Below, one piece after another: positions 34,009 through 43,800 of a stretch of 50,399 bases of DNA. The DNA comes from Bacteroidota bacterium (GTDB lineage: Bacteria > Bacteroidota > Bacteroidia > Chitinophagales > Chitinophagaceae). Within the stretch, counting starts at the first letter, position 1; each line of letters begins with the position of its first letter. A model generated the notes under the pieces. That model had not been told where the DNA came from. It did not search any database and was given only the letters and a program-made list of their open reading frames with translations. The stretch spans positions 13,787-64,185 of the forward strand of contig VBAQ01000002.1 of NCBI GenBank assembly GCA_005883765.1. The letters run 5' to 3'. The position numbers were made by a program, and so were the translations under genes.

Positions 34009-34375
34009 ACCACCCTTTTATAGGAGAGTGATTTCCCTCCAAAGTTGGCTATTATCCCTAACTTAATTCCTGACGCTTTCATGTAATTGATGGTTTGATA
34101 CATAAAAGGATTTACTATAACGGAGGCTGCTTTTACATCCAATATTATTGAATCAAAAACCACAAAATCTGCAAAATATTTTCTTGGTAAAATTCTTCCT
34201 TTATATCGAATTGTATATGGTTTCTCCGTTTAAAAGGAATCTTAGTATTATTAAACTCAATTTCCAATACGTCTCTGTAGATCACTTCTTTAAAGCCCAT
34301 CCCCAACTCCCTGTGAACTTCCATGCAAGCTCCCACTATCTTATAAGATTCTTCCTTTAAAATGATTTCAGCCAT
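34002..34375 (-). pseudogene. GxxExxY gene broken by a one-base frameshift
   Basis: The first frame (34375 downward) gives AEIILKEESYKIVGACMEVHRELGMGFKEVIYRDVLEIEF, with the GxxExxY motif as GFKEVIY. After FDIKEEFYQ it runs into a stop at 34145. The neighbouring frame continues with ILPRKYFADFVVFDSIILDVKAASVIVNPFMYQTINYM and ends KRVVF at 34004-34002. A single-base deletion near the GAAGAATTTTACC segment explains this. In the second frame the core reads D-xn-DVK instead of ExK, so it may have been inactive even before. Confidence 0.85.
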
Positions 34376-34403
34376 AATTCGTGTAATCGTTTAAAATTCG
34401 TGT
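34375..34403. repeat. AATTCGTGTAAT word, right end of GxxExxY locus 2
   Basis: TAATTCGTGTAATCG (34375-34389) overlaps the start codon of the GxxExxY pseudogene and is inverted relative to the copy at its stop. It continues with TTAAAATTCGTGT up to the dtd stop. Confidence 0.55.
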
Positions 34404-34408
34404 TATAA

Positions 34409-34861
34409 TCACTCTTTACTCTTTGTGTCAATTACAATCGTTACGGGTCCATCATTTAGCAGCTCAACTTTCATGTCAGCTCCAAAAATTCCGGTTTGAA
34501 TTTCTTTGCCAACATCATTTGATAATTGCCGCATCAATTTTTCATAAATGGGAATCGCAACATCGGGCTTACTGGCCTTGATGTATGAGGGTCGATTGCC
34601 TTTTTTTGTAAAGGCATGTAAAGTGAACTGGCTGATCAAAAGAATGTTTCCATCCACATCCTTCAATGAAATGTTCATCACTCCGTGCTCATCATTAAAA
34701 ATGCGAAGATTAATTATTTTATTGCTTAGCCATTTGATATCTTCTGCTGTATCCGCATCCTCGATACCAACCAGCACAAGAAGGCCATCAGCAATTTGAC
34801 CATGGACTTTTCCATCAATGGTTACACTGGCCCTGGTTACTCGTTGGATGACCGCACGCAT
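34409..34861 (-). CDS. dtd: D-aminoacyl-tRNA deacylase
   Basis: Removes D-amino acids (and glycine from tRNA-Ala) from mischarged tRNAs. The 150-aa protein has the two diagnostic motifs, SQFTLHAFTKKGNRPS and LNDGPVTIVIDT, with the cross-subunit Gly-Pro. The start MRAVIQRVTRASVTIDG is the universal DTD N-terminus. The gene is bracketed by inverted copies of an ACACGAATT-type word (34381-34403 and 34868-34892). Confidence 0.95.
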   Translation of the reverse strand: MRAVIQRVTRASVTIDGKVHGQIADGLLVLVGIEDADTAEDIKWLSNKIINLRIFNDEHGVMNISLKDVDGNILLISQFTLHAFTKKGNRPSYIKASKPDVAIPIYEKLMRQLSNDVGKEIQTGIFGADMKVELLNDGPVTIVIDTKSKE

Positions 34862-34867
34862 TTCAAT

Positions 34868-34947
34868 ACACGAATTTTAAGCTAATTACACAATTTTTTT
34901 TTTAGATAAAAACATTCATTTCGTTTAATTCGCTTTAATTCGTGTTA
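34868..34947. repeat. Word repeats between dtd and arfB
   Basis: ACACGAATTTTAAGCTAATT (from 34869) is the reverse complement, with small changes, of the copy beyond dtd at 34381-34403. At 34925-34947 a second set, TTAATTCGCTTTAATTCGTG, reads in the opposite orientation. A T-run lies between them. Confidence 0.55.
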
Positions 34948-34958
34948 ACATTGTTTGC

Positions 34959-35363
34959 ATGATCGATATTTCTACCGAAATAAATTTTCAAACGACGCGC
35001 AGTGGCGGTAAGGGAGGACAAAATGTAAATAAAGTAGAAACAGCCGTTATCGGTTCTTTTCATATTGAATCGTCTTTCCTGTTCACCGATGAGCAAAAAC
35101 AGATTCTCCGGGAAAAATTATCGAATCGCATCAACTCAGACGGTTACCTGCAGGTCAAGTCCCAGGTACATCGTACACAATTGGCCAATAAAGAGGAGGT
35201 CGTTGAAAAAATAAACCAACTTATTTACAATGCCCTAAAAAAGAAAAAACCAAGGATAGCAACCAAGCCCAATAAAGAATCAAAGGAAAAAAGATTAGAG
35301 TGGAAAAAAAGAAATGCTGAAATCAAGTCACATCGCAGAAAATTTAATCCTGGTGATTTTTAG
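34959..35363 (+). CDS. arfB: Alternative ribosome-rescue factor ArfB (peptidyl-tRNA hydrolase)
   Basis: Frees ribosomes stalled on mRNAs lacking a stop codon by hydrolysing peptidyl-tRNA. The 134-aa protein has a release-factor-like domain with the catalytic GGQ at residues 19-21 (SGGKGGQNVNKVETAV) and a basic C-terminal tail (KRLEWKKRNAEIKSHRRKF) that enters the mRNA channel. It is too short and lacks the codon-recognition domain of RF1/RF2. Confidence 0.92.
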   Translation: MIDISTEINFQTTRSGGKGGQNVNKVETAVIGSFHIESSFLFTDEQKQILREKLSNRINSDGYLQVKSQVHRTQLANKEEVVEKINQLIYNALKKKKPRIATKPNKESKEKRLEWKKRNAEIKSHRRKFNPGDF

Positions 35364-35381
35364 TTTCAATCGCGGAAAGGG

Positions 35382-35423
35382 GTAATTCGCCTTAATTCGA
35401 GTAATTCGTGTCATAAATTCGTG
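35382..35423. repeat. AATTCG words between arfB and the peroxidase gene
   Basis: Three successive word copies, GTAATTCGCCTTAATTCG, AGTAATTCGTGTC and AAATTCGTG, in the same orientation as those at 34925-34947. Confidence 0.5.
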
Positions 35424-35464
35424 CAACTAGCGTCAATAAAATTGTAACTTCAGGTTCGTATTTT

Positions 35465-36511
35465 ATGAAGCGGAAATGGCTGACCATATTTATTCTAGTT
35501 ATATGCCTGATCGCAGTATCTTATTTGGTTGGTTCGTGTAATAAACATGATATCGTACATGTAACCACCCCGCTTCAACAGATCATCCCGGCAGGCTTTC
35601 CTGATCCCAATTATAAATTCACTGACAATCCTTTGACCGAGGAAGGTTTTCAATTAGGAAGAAAATTATTTTATGATGGCCGGCTTTCAAGGGATAGCAA
35701 TTTTCCCTGCGCTTCCTGTCATCAGCAGATCGCTATTTTCGGAACCTATGAACATGACAGGAGTCACGGTTATAATTTTTCTCATACTCTAAGAAATGCT
35801 CCACCACTTTTTAATCTTGCCTGGCAAAAAGAACTTCATTGGGATGGTAGATTTAAATCTTTATACACTGAGGCCACTCAACCGATCCTCACCCATAATG
35901 AAATGGCGGAAAATTTTTTCACGATCATTTTCCGACTTGGAAGCGACACACAGTACCGACAGATGTTCAAAGCTGCTTTTGGAGTTCCTGTTCCAACAGA
36001 GGACAAGATCCTTAGGGCGCTGGCACAGTTTACCGGTACCATTATTTCGTCTGGTTCTAAATATGATCTCTACAAAAAAGGGCAGGCAACATTCACAGCA
36101 TCCGAGCAAAGCGGTTACCAGCTTTACCAGGCTAAATGTGCGACTTGTCATCCTGAACCCATGTTCACCGATTATAGTTATCGGAATAATGGCCTGCCCG
36201 TTAATCCGGAATTAAATGATTTTGGAAGGATGAGAGTTACCGGCAAGAGCGAAGATTCATTAAAATTTAAAGTCCCGTCATTGCGCAATGTAAACCTCAC
36301 CGCCAATTATATGCACGACGGAAGATTCAATACTCTATTGCAGGTCCTGAATCATTATTCATCGGGAATCCAAAGCAGCGCAACCCTTGATGCCTTGCTG
36401 GTAAATAAAATTCCACTCACGGCTACAGAGAAAACGGATTTGATTTCCTTCCTCAAAACCCTAAGCGATTCAACCATTTTACATGATCCACGGTTTTCAA
36501 AACCACAATAA
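35465..36511 (+). CDS. Di-heme cytochrome c peroxidase (MauG/CcpA-like)
   Basis: A 348-aa periplasmic protein with two c-type heme motifs, CASCH (about residue 80) and CATCH (about residue 225), and the FKVPSLRNVNLTANYMHDGRF segment typical of bacterial cytochrome c peroxidases. The signal sequence ends in a lipobox-like LVGSC, so it may be a lipoprotein. It reduces hydrogen peroxide with electrons from small cytochromes, or oxidises another substrate if MauG-like. Single gene. Confidence 0.92.
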   Translation: MKRKWLTIFILVICLIAVSYLVGSCNKHDIVHVTTPLQQIIPAGFPDPNYKFTDNPLTEEGFQLGRKLFYDGRLSRDSNFPCASCHQQIAIFGTYEHDRSHGYNFSHTLRNAPPLFNLAWQKELHWDGRFKSLYTEATQPILTHNEMAENFFTIIFRLGSDTQYRQMFKAAFGVPVPTEDKILRALAQFTGTIISSGSKYDLYKKGQATFTASEQSGYQLYQAKCATCHPEPMFTDYSYRNNGLPVNPELNDFGRMRVTGKSEDSLKFKVPSLRNVNLTANYMHDGRFNTLLQVLNHYSSGIQSSATLDALLVNKIPLTATEKTDLISFLKTLSDSTILHDPRFSKPQ

Positions 36512-36514
36512 TCG

Positions 36515-37156
36515 TCAAGCGCTCTTTCTTTTTGCTCTCAAAGACTCCAATGCTTGTTTCTGCTTTTCAATTTCTTTTTGCTGGTTTTGCTGATCCTTTG
36601 CGTTCTCTTTCAAATCATCCTGCAATTTCTTAATTTTCTTTTCCATACTTTCCTGGTCATCCTGCAGATCTTTTAACTTCTTTTCCGCTTTCGAAACGGT
36701 ATTTTCCTGGTCCTTGATCTGTACTTCCAGGTTGAAGGCATCTACATCGGGAGCGAGACGGTTGAGAAAAGTTTTTGCATTACTGTTCACCAGTGCGTCA
36801 CTCCTTGCAATAATATTCTCCTCGTTGCGGTTGACCAGCAGGTAGACAACGGATTCATCCCGATCCTTACGACTTTTTCTTTCTACCTTGATCATATAAT
36901 CTGCAGGTTCGGAACTGATGTCAGGCAGAACTGCATTTTTATAAACTAGAAATCCTTTTGATTCTTTTTTCTTGAATCCGAGCTTTTCCATTTTATCAAT
37001 GATGGCATCTTCAACCACCGAAGCGGGATAAGGGAATTCAATGATGATGGCCTTTTCATCCTTCTTTTGATACCCTACTGTTCCTTCATACGATTGGGAT
37101 TTGCCGACAAATGCAAGAAAGAAAATGAAGCAGATGGTTAGTTTGATCTTTCTCAT
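36515..37156 (-). CDS. Exported coiled-coil protein
   Basis: A 213-aa protein with signal peptide (MRKIKLTICFIFFLAFVGKSQ), a globular middle (about residues 22-135) and a C-terminal coiled coil of charged heptads (from VQIKDQENTVSKAEKKLKDL to the end). No family recognised. Its stop is three bases from that of the convergent peroxidase gene. Confidence 0.75.
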   Translation of the reverse strand: MRKIKLTICFIFFLAFVGKSQSYEGTVGYQKKDEKAIIIEFPYPASVVEDAIIDKMEKLGFKKKESKGFLVYKNAVLPDISSEPADYMIKVERKSRKDRDESVVYLLVNRNEENIIARSDALVNSNAKTFLNRLAPDVDAFNLEVQIKDQENTVSKAEKKLKDLQDDQESMEKKIKKLQDDLKENAKDQQNQQKEIEKQKQALESLRAKRKSA

Positions 37157-37222
37157 GGCAAAATTTTTTATAAAGATATACCATCTTTAAAGGGTTGCAA
37201 TCGTGTTAAAACCGGCGCAGCC

Positions 37223-37253
37223 TTAGTAAATCCGCTTTCAAAAGCTATTTTTG
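37223..37253 (+). promoter_or_regulatory. Candidate promoter of the flippase gene
   Basis: TATTTTTG at 37246-37253 is a perfect -7 box; TTAG (37223-37226), one mismatch from TTTG, lies exactly 19 bases upstream. The expected start site gives a leader of about 14 bases to the TTG start codon. Confidence 0.5.
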
Positions 37254-37273
37254 CTCCCGAAATCTCCAATCCC

Positions 37274-38791
37274 TTGAGTGGAATAAAAAAACTTGCCGGT
37301 CAAACCCTTTGGTATGGCATTCCAACAATCGCCAATCGTTTCCTGGGTTACCTAATGAACTTATCGCTGCCATTTATTTTCAAACAACCGGGCACAACGG
37401 CCGACCTGACACAGGTATATGCGATCATCCCTTTTTTGAATGTTCTTTTTACTTATGGCATGGAAACGGCCTATTTCCGGTTTTCGCAGGAAGAAAAGCG
37501 TCGGCATTTATACAGCACTCTTTCTTTTTCCATATTTTTTACGACTATTTTATTTTCTATCTGTCTTTATTTTTTTAGAACAGACATTTCCAATCTTGCA
37601 GGGCTTGACCAGCATCCTCAATACGTAATGTGGATGTGCTGGATACTTTTTTTTGATACGCTTGCGACTCTTCCTTTTGCAAGATTGCGCCAGGAAGGTC
37701 GCCCCAGGAAGTACGCATTTGTCCGCGTTGCGGGAATTGTCATGACGATCTTTGTTGTTGTCCTTTTTCTTGGCATCTTTCCCCGTTACTTGCAAACGCA
37801 TCCCAATAGCGTTATCCGGTTCATTTATATTGACACTGACCCAATCAGTTTCTACCTGCTTGGAAATGTCTGCGGCAGCATTTTTACATTTTTATTGTTG
37901 TGGAAGGAATTCAGGGATTTGCGCCTTGAATTTGACATCGCCCTTTGGAAAAGGGTCATGCGATATAGCTATCCTTTGATCATTGTCGGCCTGGGGGGGA
38001 TGGTAAATGACATGTTAAGTCGCCTGGTTTACCGCCACGTTGTCGATTTGCCAAGAGCGGAGGCCGATAAAGAGCTTGGAGTTTTTGGCAACCTCTACAG
38101 GCTGGCCGTTATGGTAACAGTAATGATACAAGCCTTTCGAATGGCTGCAGAACCTTTCTTCTTTAATCGCTCCAAAGAAGAAAATGCACAACAGATCTAT
38201 GCCAGGGTAATGAAGTTTTTTGTGATCGCCTGCTGTTTCATGTTTTTATTCATTGGATTGTATCGGGACGTGTTGCAATGGGTTATCACGCGCAAATCGC
38301 GGGAGTGGGGAGAAGGAATGTACATTGTACCTATTCTCGCGATGGGAAATATTTTTCTTGGTATTTATTATAATCTGAGCATCTGGTACAAGCTCACCAA
38401 CAAAAATATGTATGGCGCCGTGATCACCTTCACTGGCGCGGTGATCACCATTGTGATCAATATCCTTTTAATTCCCAGGCTTCACTACTTCGGTGCGGCA
38501 TTGGCAACATTTAGTTGCTATTTGTTCATGATGATCACCAGTTATATTTATGGACAGAAGTATTATCCCGTGCCCTATGCCAAAAAGAAACTGATCGCTT
38601 ACCTCGTGATCGTATCCCTCCTATATTTATTACACCGCGGCTTGTTAATGATCTCACACAATTGGCTATTTGATGTTGGCTCGGCCACAATCTTGTTGGC
38701 GCTGTTTGTCATTTTTATTTCAAAAATTGAGAGAAAGGAATTTCAGAGATTACCATTTTTTGGAAAATATCTTACCCCGAAAGTTGCCTGA
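37274..38791 (+). CDS. Polysaccharide flippase (MOP/Wzx-like)
   Basis: A 505-aa membrane protein with 12-14 predicted helices of the MOP superfamily, starting SGIKKLAGQTLWYGIPTIANRFLGYLMN, the usual Bacteroidota lipopolysaccharide/polysaccharide flippase opening. It probably moves lipid-linked sugars across the inner membrane. The start is a TTG at 37274; no ATG is available near. It has no glycosyltransferase neighbours, so it acts away from a surface-sugar cluster. Confidence 0.9.
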   Translation: MSGIKKLAGQTLWYGIPTIANRFLGYLMNLSLPFIFKQPGTTADLTQVYAIIPFLNVLFTYGMETAYFRFSQEEKRRHLYSTLSFSIFFTTILFSICLYFFRTDISNLAGLDQHPQYVMWMCWILFFDTLATLPFARLRQEGRPRKYAFVRVAGIVMTIFVVVLFLGIFPRYLQTHPNSVIRFIYIDTDPISFYLLGNVCGSIFTFLLLWKEFRDLRLEFDIALWKRVMRYSYPLIIVGLGGMVNDMLSRLVYRHVVDLPRAEADKELGVFGNLYRLAVMVTVMIQAFRMAAEPFFFNRSKEENAQQIYARVMKFFVIACCFMFLFIGLYRDVLQWVITRKSREWGEGMYIVPILAMGNIFLGIYYNLSIWYKLTNKNMYGAVITFTGAVITIVINILLIPRLHYFGAALATFSCYLFMMITSYIYGQKYYPVPYAKKKLIAYLVIVSLLYLLHRGLLMISHNWLFDVGSATILLALFVIFISKIERKEFQRLPFFGKYLTPKVA

Positions 38792-38802
38792 TGGGCAACC
38801 CG

Positions 38803-39366
38803 TCATACAAATTCGGCTTCCATTTTCTCTTCGATCACATTCGGATCCGCGTTCCCCGACTCATTTTTATTTCTTTTCCAAAACCTCTCCACTAATAAAT
38901 AAGCCAGCTTTGCAGAAAGAATTCCAATCGCAGCTCCCGCGACAATGTCCCTGAGCCAATGCCGGTTCTTGTATATGCGGATAACACCGGTTGCTGTTGC
39001 ACCAAGGTAACCCGCACAGCTAAGTATGGGAATTGAAGTCTTTAACTCTTTATGCATGAATTCAGCGCCCGCGAATGATGAAGAGGTATGACCCGAAGGA
39101 AACGATCGATTGCCCGTTTGCGGCGCCGGCCGATGTTCTGCAACAATTTTCTTCAGGTTGTCAGTTATTAAGTACCTGATGGCATCTGTCGCCGCAGCGA
39201 TCACAACTTGTTTTTTCCAACCAGATTTCGTCCTTACTCCGGCGAGGCCAAAACCAAAAACCGTCGCATAGGGTAACCATTTCAAATAAAAGTCAACCGA
39301 TGTTGAGAAGAAAAGATGTTTTTCTTCAACGTAATTATGTATTTTCTTTTCAATAGGTAAGGGCAT
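38803..39366 (-). CDS. PAP2 family membrane phosphatase
   Basis: A 187-aa integral membrane member of the PAP2 superfamily without a signal peptide. Catalytic motifs: KKIVAEHRP, PSGHT and RIYKNRHWLRDIVAG. The short length with several helices resembles undecaprenyl pyrophosphate phosphatase or lipid phosphatases. Convergent with the flippase gene, 11 bases apart. A second PAP2 gene is at 25721. Confidence 0.9.
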   Translation of the reverse strand: MPLPIEKKIHNYVEEKHLFFSTSVDFYLKWLPYATVFGFGLAGVRTKSGWKKQVVIAAATDAIRYLITDNLKKIVAEHRPAPQTGNRSFPSGHTSSSFAGAEFMHKELKTSIPILSCAGYLGATATGVIRIYKNRHWLRDIVAGAAIGILSAKLAYLLVERFWKRNKNESGNADPNVIEEKMEAEFV

Positions 39367-39430
39367 AGTTGATTTTCTTTATTACTATGCAATAAAAAAA
39401 TTATGCCATGTTGCGGAAATTGGGCCTCGT

Positions 39431-39916
39431 TCAGAAGAGTCTGCTCCCCCGAAATACAATTAGGTACCCATGGATGAGCATGGGTGCAGAGCCAAAGATG
39501 GCAAGAACGAAGGTCGAAATCAGGTTAAGTCTTTTCTTTTTTACCAGGCGAATGACAACGAACAAATAAAATGGAAGGTACAAAGCGATCGCCGTGATCA
39601 GGCCTGGCGTGTAGTGCTGATCCGCAATAGCACCTGTAATATGAAAAATGGCATTGGCGAACATTAAAAAACTAAGCCATAAAATGATAAGTGAGGCTGA
39701 AAAACCGGAGGGTTCAATTAATTCGATCAGCATTACAATTAACGTGATCACCAACACTGTACTGTTCACATTCCAAAAAAGGCCCGTGGTGATTCCGCGG
39801 CCAACATGAGCATTGAACCAGTCCACAAAGCCCGGCGATTCTTCCAAAAAATGACACGTGAAAATAAACGGAGCCAAAATAATGATTATTCCAAGTCCTT
39901 TTTTTGAGGAATTCAT
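39431..39916 (-). CDS. HXXEE-domain membrane protein
   Basis: A 161-aa protein with four to five predicted helices and the motif HFLEE (residues 22-26) in the first helix, diagnostic of the HXXEE family (histidine-x-x-glutamate-glutamate) of membrane proteins of unknown function. Same strand as the PAP2 gene at 38803. Confidence 0.8.
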   Translation of the reverse strand: MNSSKKGLGIIIILAPFIFTCHFLEESPGFVDWFNAHVGRGITTGLFWNVNSTVLVITLIVMLIELIEPSGFSASLIILWLSFLMFANAIFHITGAIADQHYTPGLITAIALYLPFYLFVVIRLVKKKRLNLISTFVLAIFGSAPMLIHGYLIVFRGSRLF

Positions 39917-39968
39917 TTAAGTTCGTTTTGGTTTTTTTTCGGCACCCGCCAGTTAGACCAGCAGAAAT

Positions 39969-40613
39969 TTAATACAACTTCACGAACGGGTTATTCATTT
40001 TTTCCAGGCTAATCGTCGTCATTGGTCCATGGCCTGAATAAATTTTTGTATCATCGGGCAGAGTGAAAAGCTGTGTTTGGATGCTACTGATCAAAACATC
40101 AAAGTCGCCGCCGGGCAAATCGGTTCTTCCAATGCTACCGTTGAATAGTACGTCGCCGCTGATGGCAAAACCATCTACCTCGTCATAAAAACAAACGTGA
40201 CCCTGGGAATGGCCGGGAGTAAACCGAATTCCCAGTTCATCCGTTCCAATCCCTATCGTCGATCCTTCTTTGATAAATCTGAGTTCGCCTTTAAAATTTT
40301 CAATGGGGAGCTGCCAGACCTGCCCACTGGCCGACGCCATTTCCAGCATCGGCTTCTCTTTTTCGTGTATGTGAAGGGGCAGCTTCCAGGTGTCGTGAAC
40401 AAATTGATCCCCGAATACATGGTCAAGATGGCAATGGGTATTGAGCAGCAGAACAGGCGCCAGGCCATTATCTTCAATAAATTTCTTCAGTTTATTCTTT
40501 TCTTCAGGAAAATAACAGCCGGGATCAATAATGCAACACTGTTTTTTTTCGTTATAGAGGATATAAGTATTTTCTTCAAAGGGATTAAAACTAAATGTCT
40601 TGACGGTTAACAT
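39969..40613 (-). CDS. Metallo-beta-lactamase-fold hydrolase (glyoxalase II-like)
   Basis: A 214-aa zinc hydrolase with the metal motif THCHLDH, then GHSQGHVCFY and SGDVLFNGSIGRTDLPGGD and the final SGHGPMTTISLEK. Short members such as this act on glutathione-type thioesters or as persulfide dioxygenase-like or related enzymes; the substrate is not visible. No signal peptide. Starts at ATG 40613. Confidence 0.9.
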   Translation of the reverse strand: MLTVKTFSFNPFEENTYILYNEKKQCCIIDPGCYFPEEKNKLKKFIEDNGLAPVLLLNTHCHLDHVFGDQFVHDTWKLPLHIHEKEKPMLEMASASGQVWQLPIENFKGELRFIKEGSTIGIGTDELGIRFTPGHSQGHVCFYDEVDGFAISGDVLFNGSIGRTDLPGGDFDVLISSIQTQLFTLPDDTKIYSGHGPMTTISLEKMNNPFVKLY

Positions 40614-40774
40614 TTCGGTTTTTTGTATTTTACGTGCAATTTACAACCTTTACCACCTGCCAGACTTTAGCCCGTGAGCATCGCGGTATCCGATAGATAT
40701 TGGAGCAAGGCCAGTTTCTGAGTAAACTTGTTCTCATGATTCACGTCTCACGGAGAATAAAAAAATAAAAACCC

Positions 40775-40795
40775 GCGCCTGCTGAGGCTGCGGCA
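40775..40795 (-). terminator. Orphan leftward terminator-like hairpin
   Basis: CCGC-GCCT pairs with AGGC-GCGG around GCTG with one bulged base. Read leftward it is followed by GTTTTTATTTTTTT, ideal for termination, but no leftward gene is seen upstream (the next gene to the right reads rightward). It may stop antisense or unannotated transcription. Confidence 0.5.
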
Positions 40796-40838
40796 AGCAA
40801 AGAAAGAACGATTTGATTATACGAAACAAAGAGACAGT

Positions 40839-43800
40839 ATGAAGAAGATTATTAGTTCTGTTCTTAGTGTTGCTATTCTAATTACTACACAAGCGCAGGT
40901 AAGTGCGGTTGAATTTGGAAAGAACCGCGTCCAATACCAGAAGTTTAAATGGAAATATTACCAGACGGAGAATTTTAATACCTATTTCAGCCAGGATGGG
41001 CTGGAGTTGGGTAAATATGTAGCCCAGGTTTCCGAAGTCGAGCTCCCGGGTATAGAGGAATTTGTCGAGTACGGATTGCAGCGTCGTGCAAATATTGTGG
41101 TATACAACAATTTTGATGAATACCGGCAGTCAAATATTGGCCTTGGTATTGACTGGCAAACGACGGGTGGCGTAACCAAGCTTGTAAATAACAAGATGGT
41201 GGTTTACTTCAGTGGCAATCATGATAGTCTTAGGTTACAGATACGGCAGGGCCTTGCCAGGATACTGGTCGAAAATATTTTATTTGGTGATGACCTGGGA
41301 GAGTTTGCCGCCAACCAGGCATTGCTCGACCTGCCCAAGTGGCTTACTGATGGATATATTGAATACGCGGCCGAAAGGTGGAGTCCCAAGCTCGATGACG
41401 AATTAAAGTCTGCGCTGCTTTCAGGAGACTTTAATAATTTTTACCAGTTTGCTTTTGTAAAACCCTCGTTGGCGGGTCATGCGTTCTGGCATTACATCGG
41501 GGATAAGTACGGTGTAAACAGAACAACGTACATGCTGTACCTGAGCCGCATTTATCGAAACTTAAACAGCGCATCGCAAAAAGTAACCAAGAAAAAATTC
41601 AAACAGGTACTCCGAGATTTCATGACAGATGAAACTCAAAAGTATTATAAAGACATTCGCGGTCGTCGCAATGTGCCCAAAGGACAGCTGTCGGTAACCA
41701 GGGAAATTGGCAAAAGAGATTATATCCGCTTTAATGCAAATCCGCAGCCCCGGAGCTTTACTTATGCCTTCGTCGAGTTTCGCCAGGGCCAATACCGCGT
41801 TGTGCTGATGGAAAATTTCTTGAACAGAAAAGTGCTGTTGAAATATGGCGTTCGTGCCAATGACAATGAACAAAATCCTAACTACCCCATTCTTGCGTGG
41901 GATGGAAAGGGAACTCGCCTTGCCTGCATCTACTGGACGGAAGGCAAATTGAAATTGTTTGTTTATGATGTGGTGAACAGAATTAAGATCGTCAAAGACC
42001 AGGAGCTTCACCAGTTTGACCAGGTGCAGGACATGAAGTATATGCTGGACGCCAACACGCTTATTCTCTCAGCAGTGAAGGCAGGCCAGTCAGATATTTA
42101 TGTTTACAAAATTGACAAGGGAACTATTCAACAAGTCACCGATGATGTATATGATGATCTTGACGCTTCCTTCGTATCATTCCCTGGAAAAACGGGCATC
42201 ATTTATTCCAGCAATAGGCCCAATGCTACCGTTGCCAGCAGCAGCGACTCATTACCGGCTAAGCATTTCAATATTTTCATGGTGGACAACTGGAATCAAT
42301 CCGAGTTCAAACAAATTTCACAACTCACAGATTTGAAATTCGGCAATGCTCGCTTTCCCTCTCAATATAATACTACGCATTTTACATTCGTCAGTGATGA
42401 AAATGGAATAAATAATCGTTATGCGGGTTTCTTTAAAACGGAAAGAGCAGGGTTGGACACACTCGTCTTCATAGGGGATGAAGTGCTTCGTAATCCGTCA
42501 AGGGACGATGTTGACAGTCTGCTGAAGGAATGGAACAAAAACGATATCGATTCTGTGGGCTTTGTGTCTGTGACGAATGATTCATCTTATGTTTTCCCAT
42601 TGACGAATTACCAAAGCAGTTTGCTTGAAACAAGGACGGCGGGAGACAACAGCCTGGTGAGCGAAGTAGTAAGGCAGGGCAATTTTAAATTTCTTTATCG
42701 TTTGCGTGTGGATGAAAACGCCTTACGCCGTCGAAACATTGCCGCAAAGCCCACCGAATATGTCAAGCGGCTGATGGAGCAGCAGCGTCTCGAAGCAGGC
42801 AAGACAGAACTTGAAAAACCGCAACAAACCGACAGCACAAAAAAGAGCGAAGATTTTTTTAAGAGTGAATTCGAGAATGAGAAAAAAGATTCATCGCAGT
42901 TGGGCAAGGTGGTTACAGGCGAAGAGATTACAGGACCGGAGCCTATCCTGAAAAAAGCCAAAGTGTTTGAATATCGCCCTCCAAAATATTTTGTCGATTA
43001 TGCCGTAACGGGTTTCAATAATACAGTTTTTGGAACGCGGTTTCAGCCTTACGCTGGAGGCAGTGGACCCATTCAACTTTCTAACGGCGATGATTTCAAC
43101 GGCATGATACGCATGGGTACCGCTGATCTTTTTGAAGATGTGAAATTCATGGGTGGTTTTCGTTTGGCGACCAGCAACCTGAGTAATTATGATGTGCTTT
43201 TCTCTTTCATGAATTATCGTAAGCGCTTGGATTGGGGAGCTATGGTTTACCGAACAAATGAGAAAGTAGGATTTCTCGCTGGTCCACCTCCAAGTATTGC
43301 TTACCCGGGATTACTGCGCTCCAACCTCTACCTGATCAATTTGCAATATCCCCTCGATCGCGTCCGGAGCATCAGGGCGAAGATCGGTCCGCGCTTTGAC
43401 CGCTCTATATTAAAAGGAGTAGATCAAAATACCTTAGAACAACCTGACCTCAAAAAAACTTTTGGCCAGTTTGATATCGAATATGTATATGACAATACGA
43501 TCAACCCTACTTTAAATATTTGGAAGGGACTGCGGTATAAGGCCTATTTTGATTGGTATACCCAACTGAGCAACGTGTCAAGCACCGAAGGAAAGTTTTT
43601 ATTGAATGCCGGTTTTGACGCACGTCACTATTTGCCTATTTACCGCAACGTGATATGGGCCATGAGAGCTGCGGGCGATTTTTCCTGGGGAAGTCAGAAA
43701 GTAATTTATTATCTCGGCGGAGTAGACGGATGGATCGCACCGAAATTCAACAACGCCAATCCTCCGGCTCCCGACATCGACTATACTTACCAGTCTTTAG

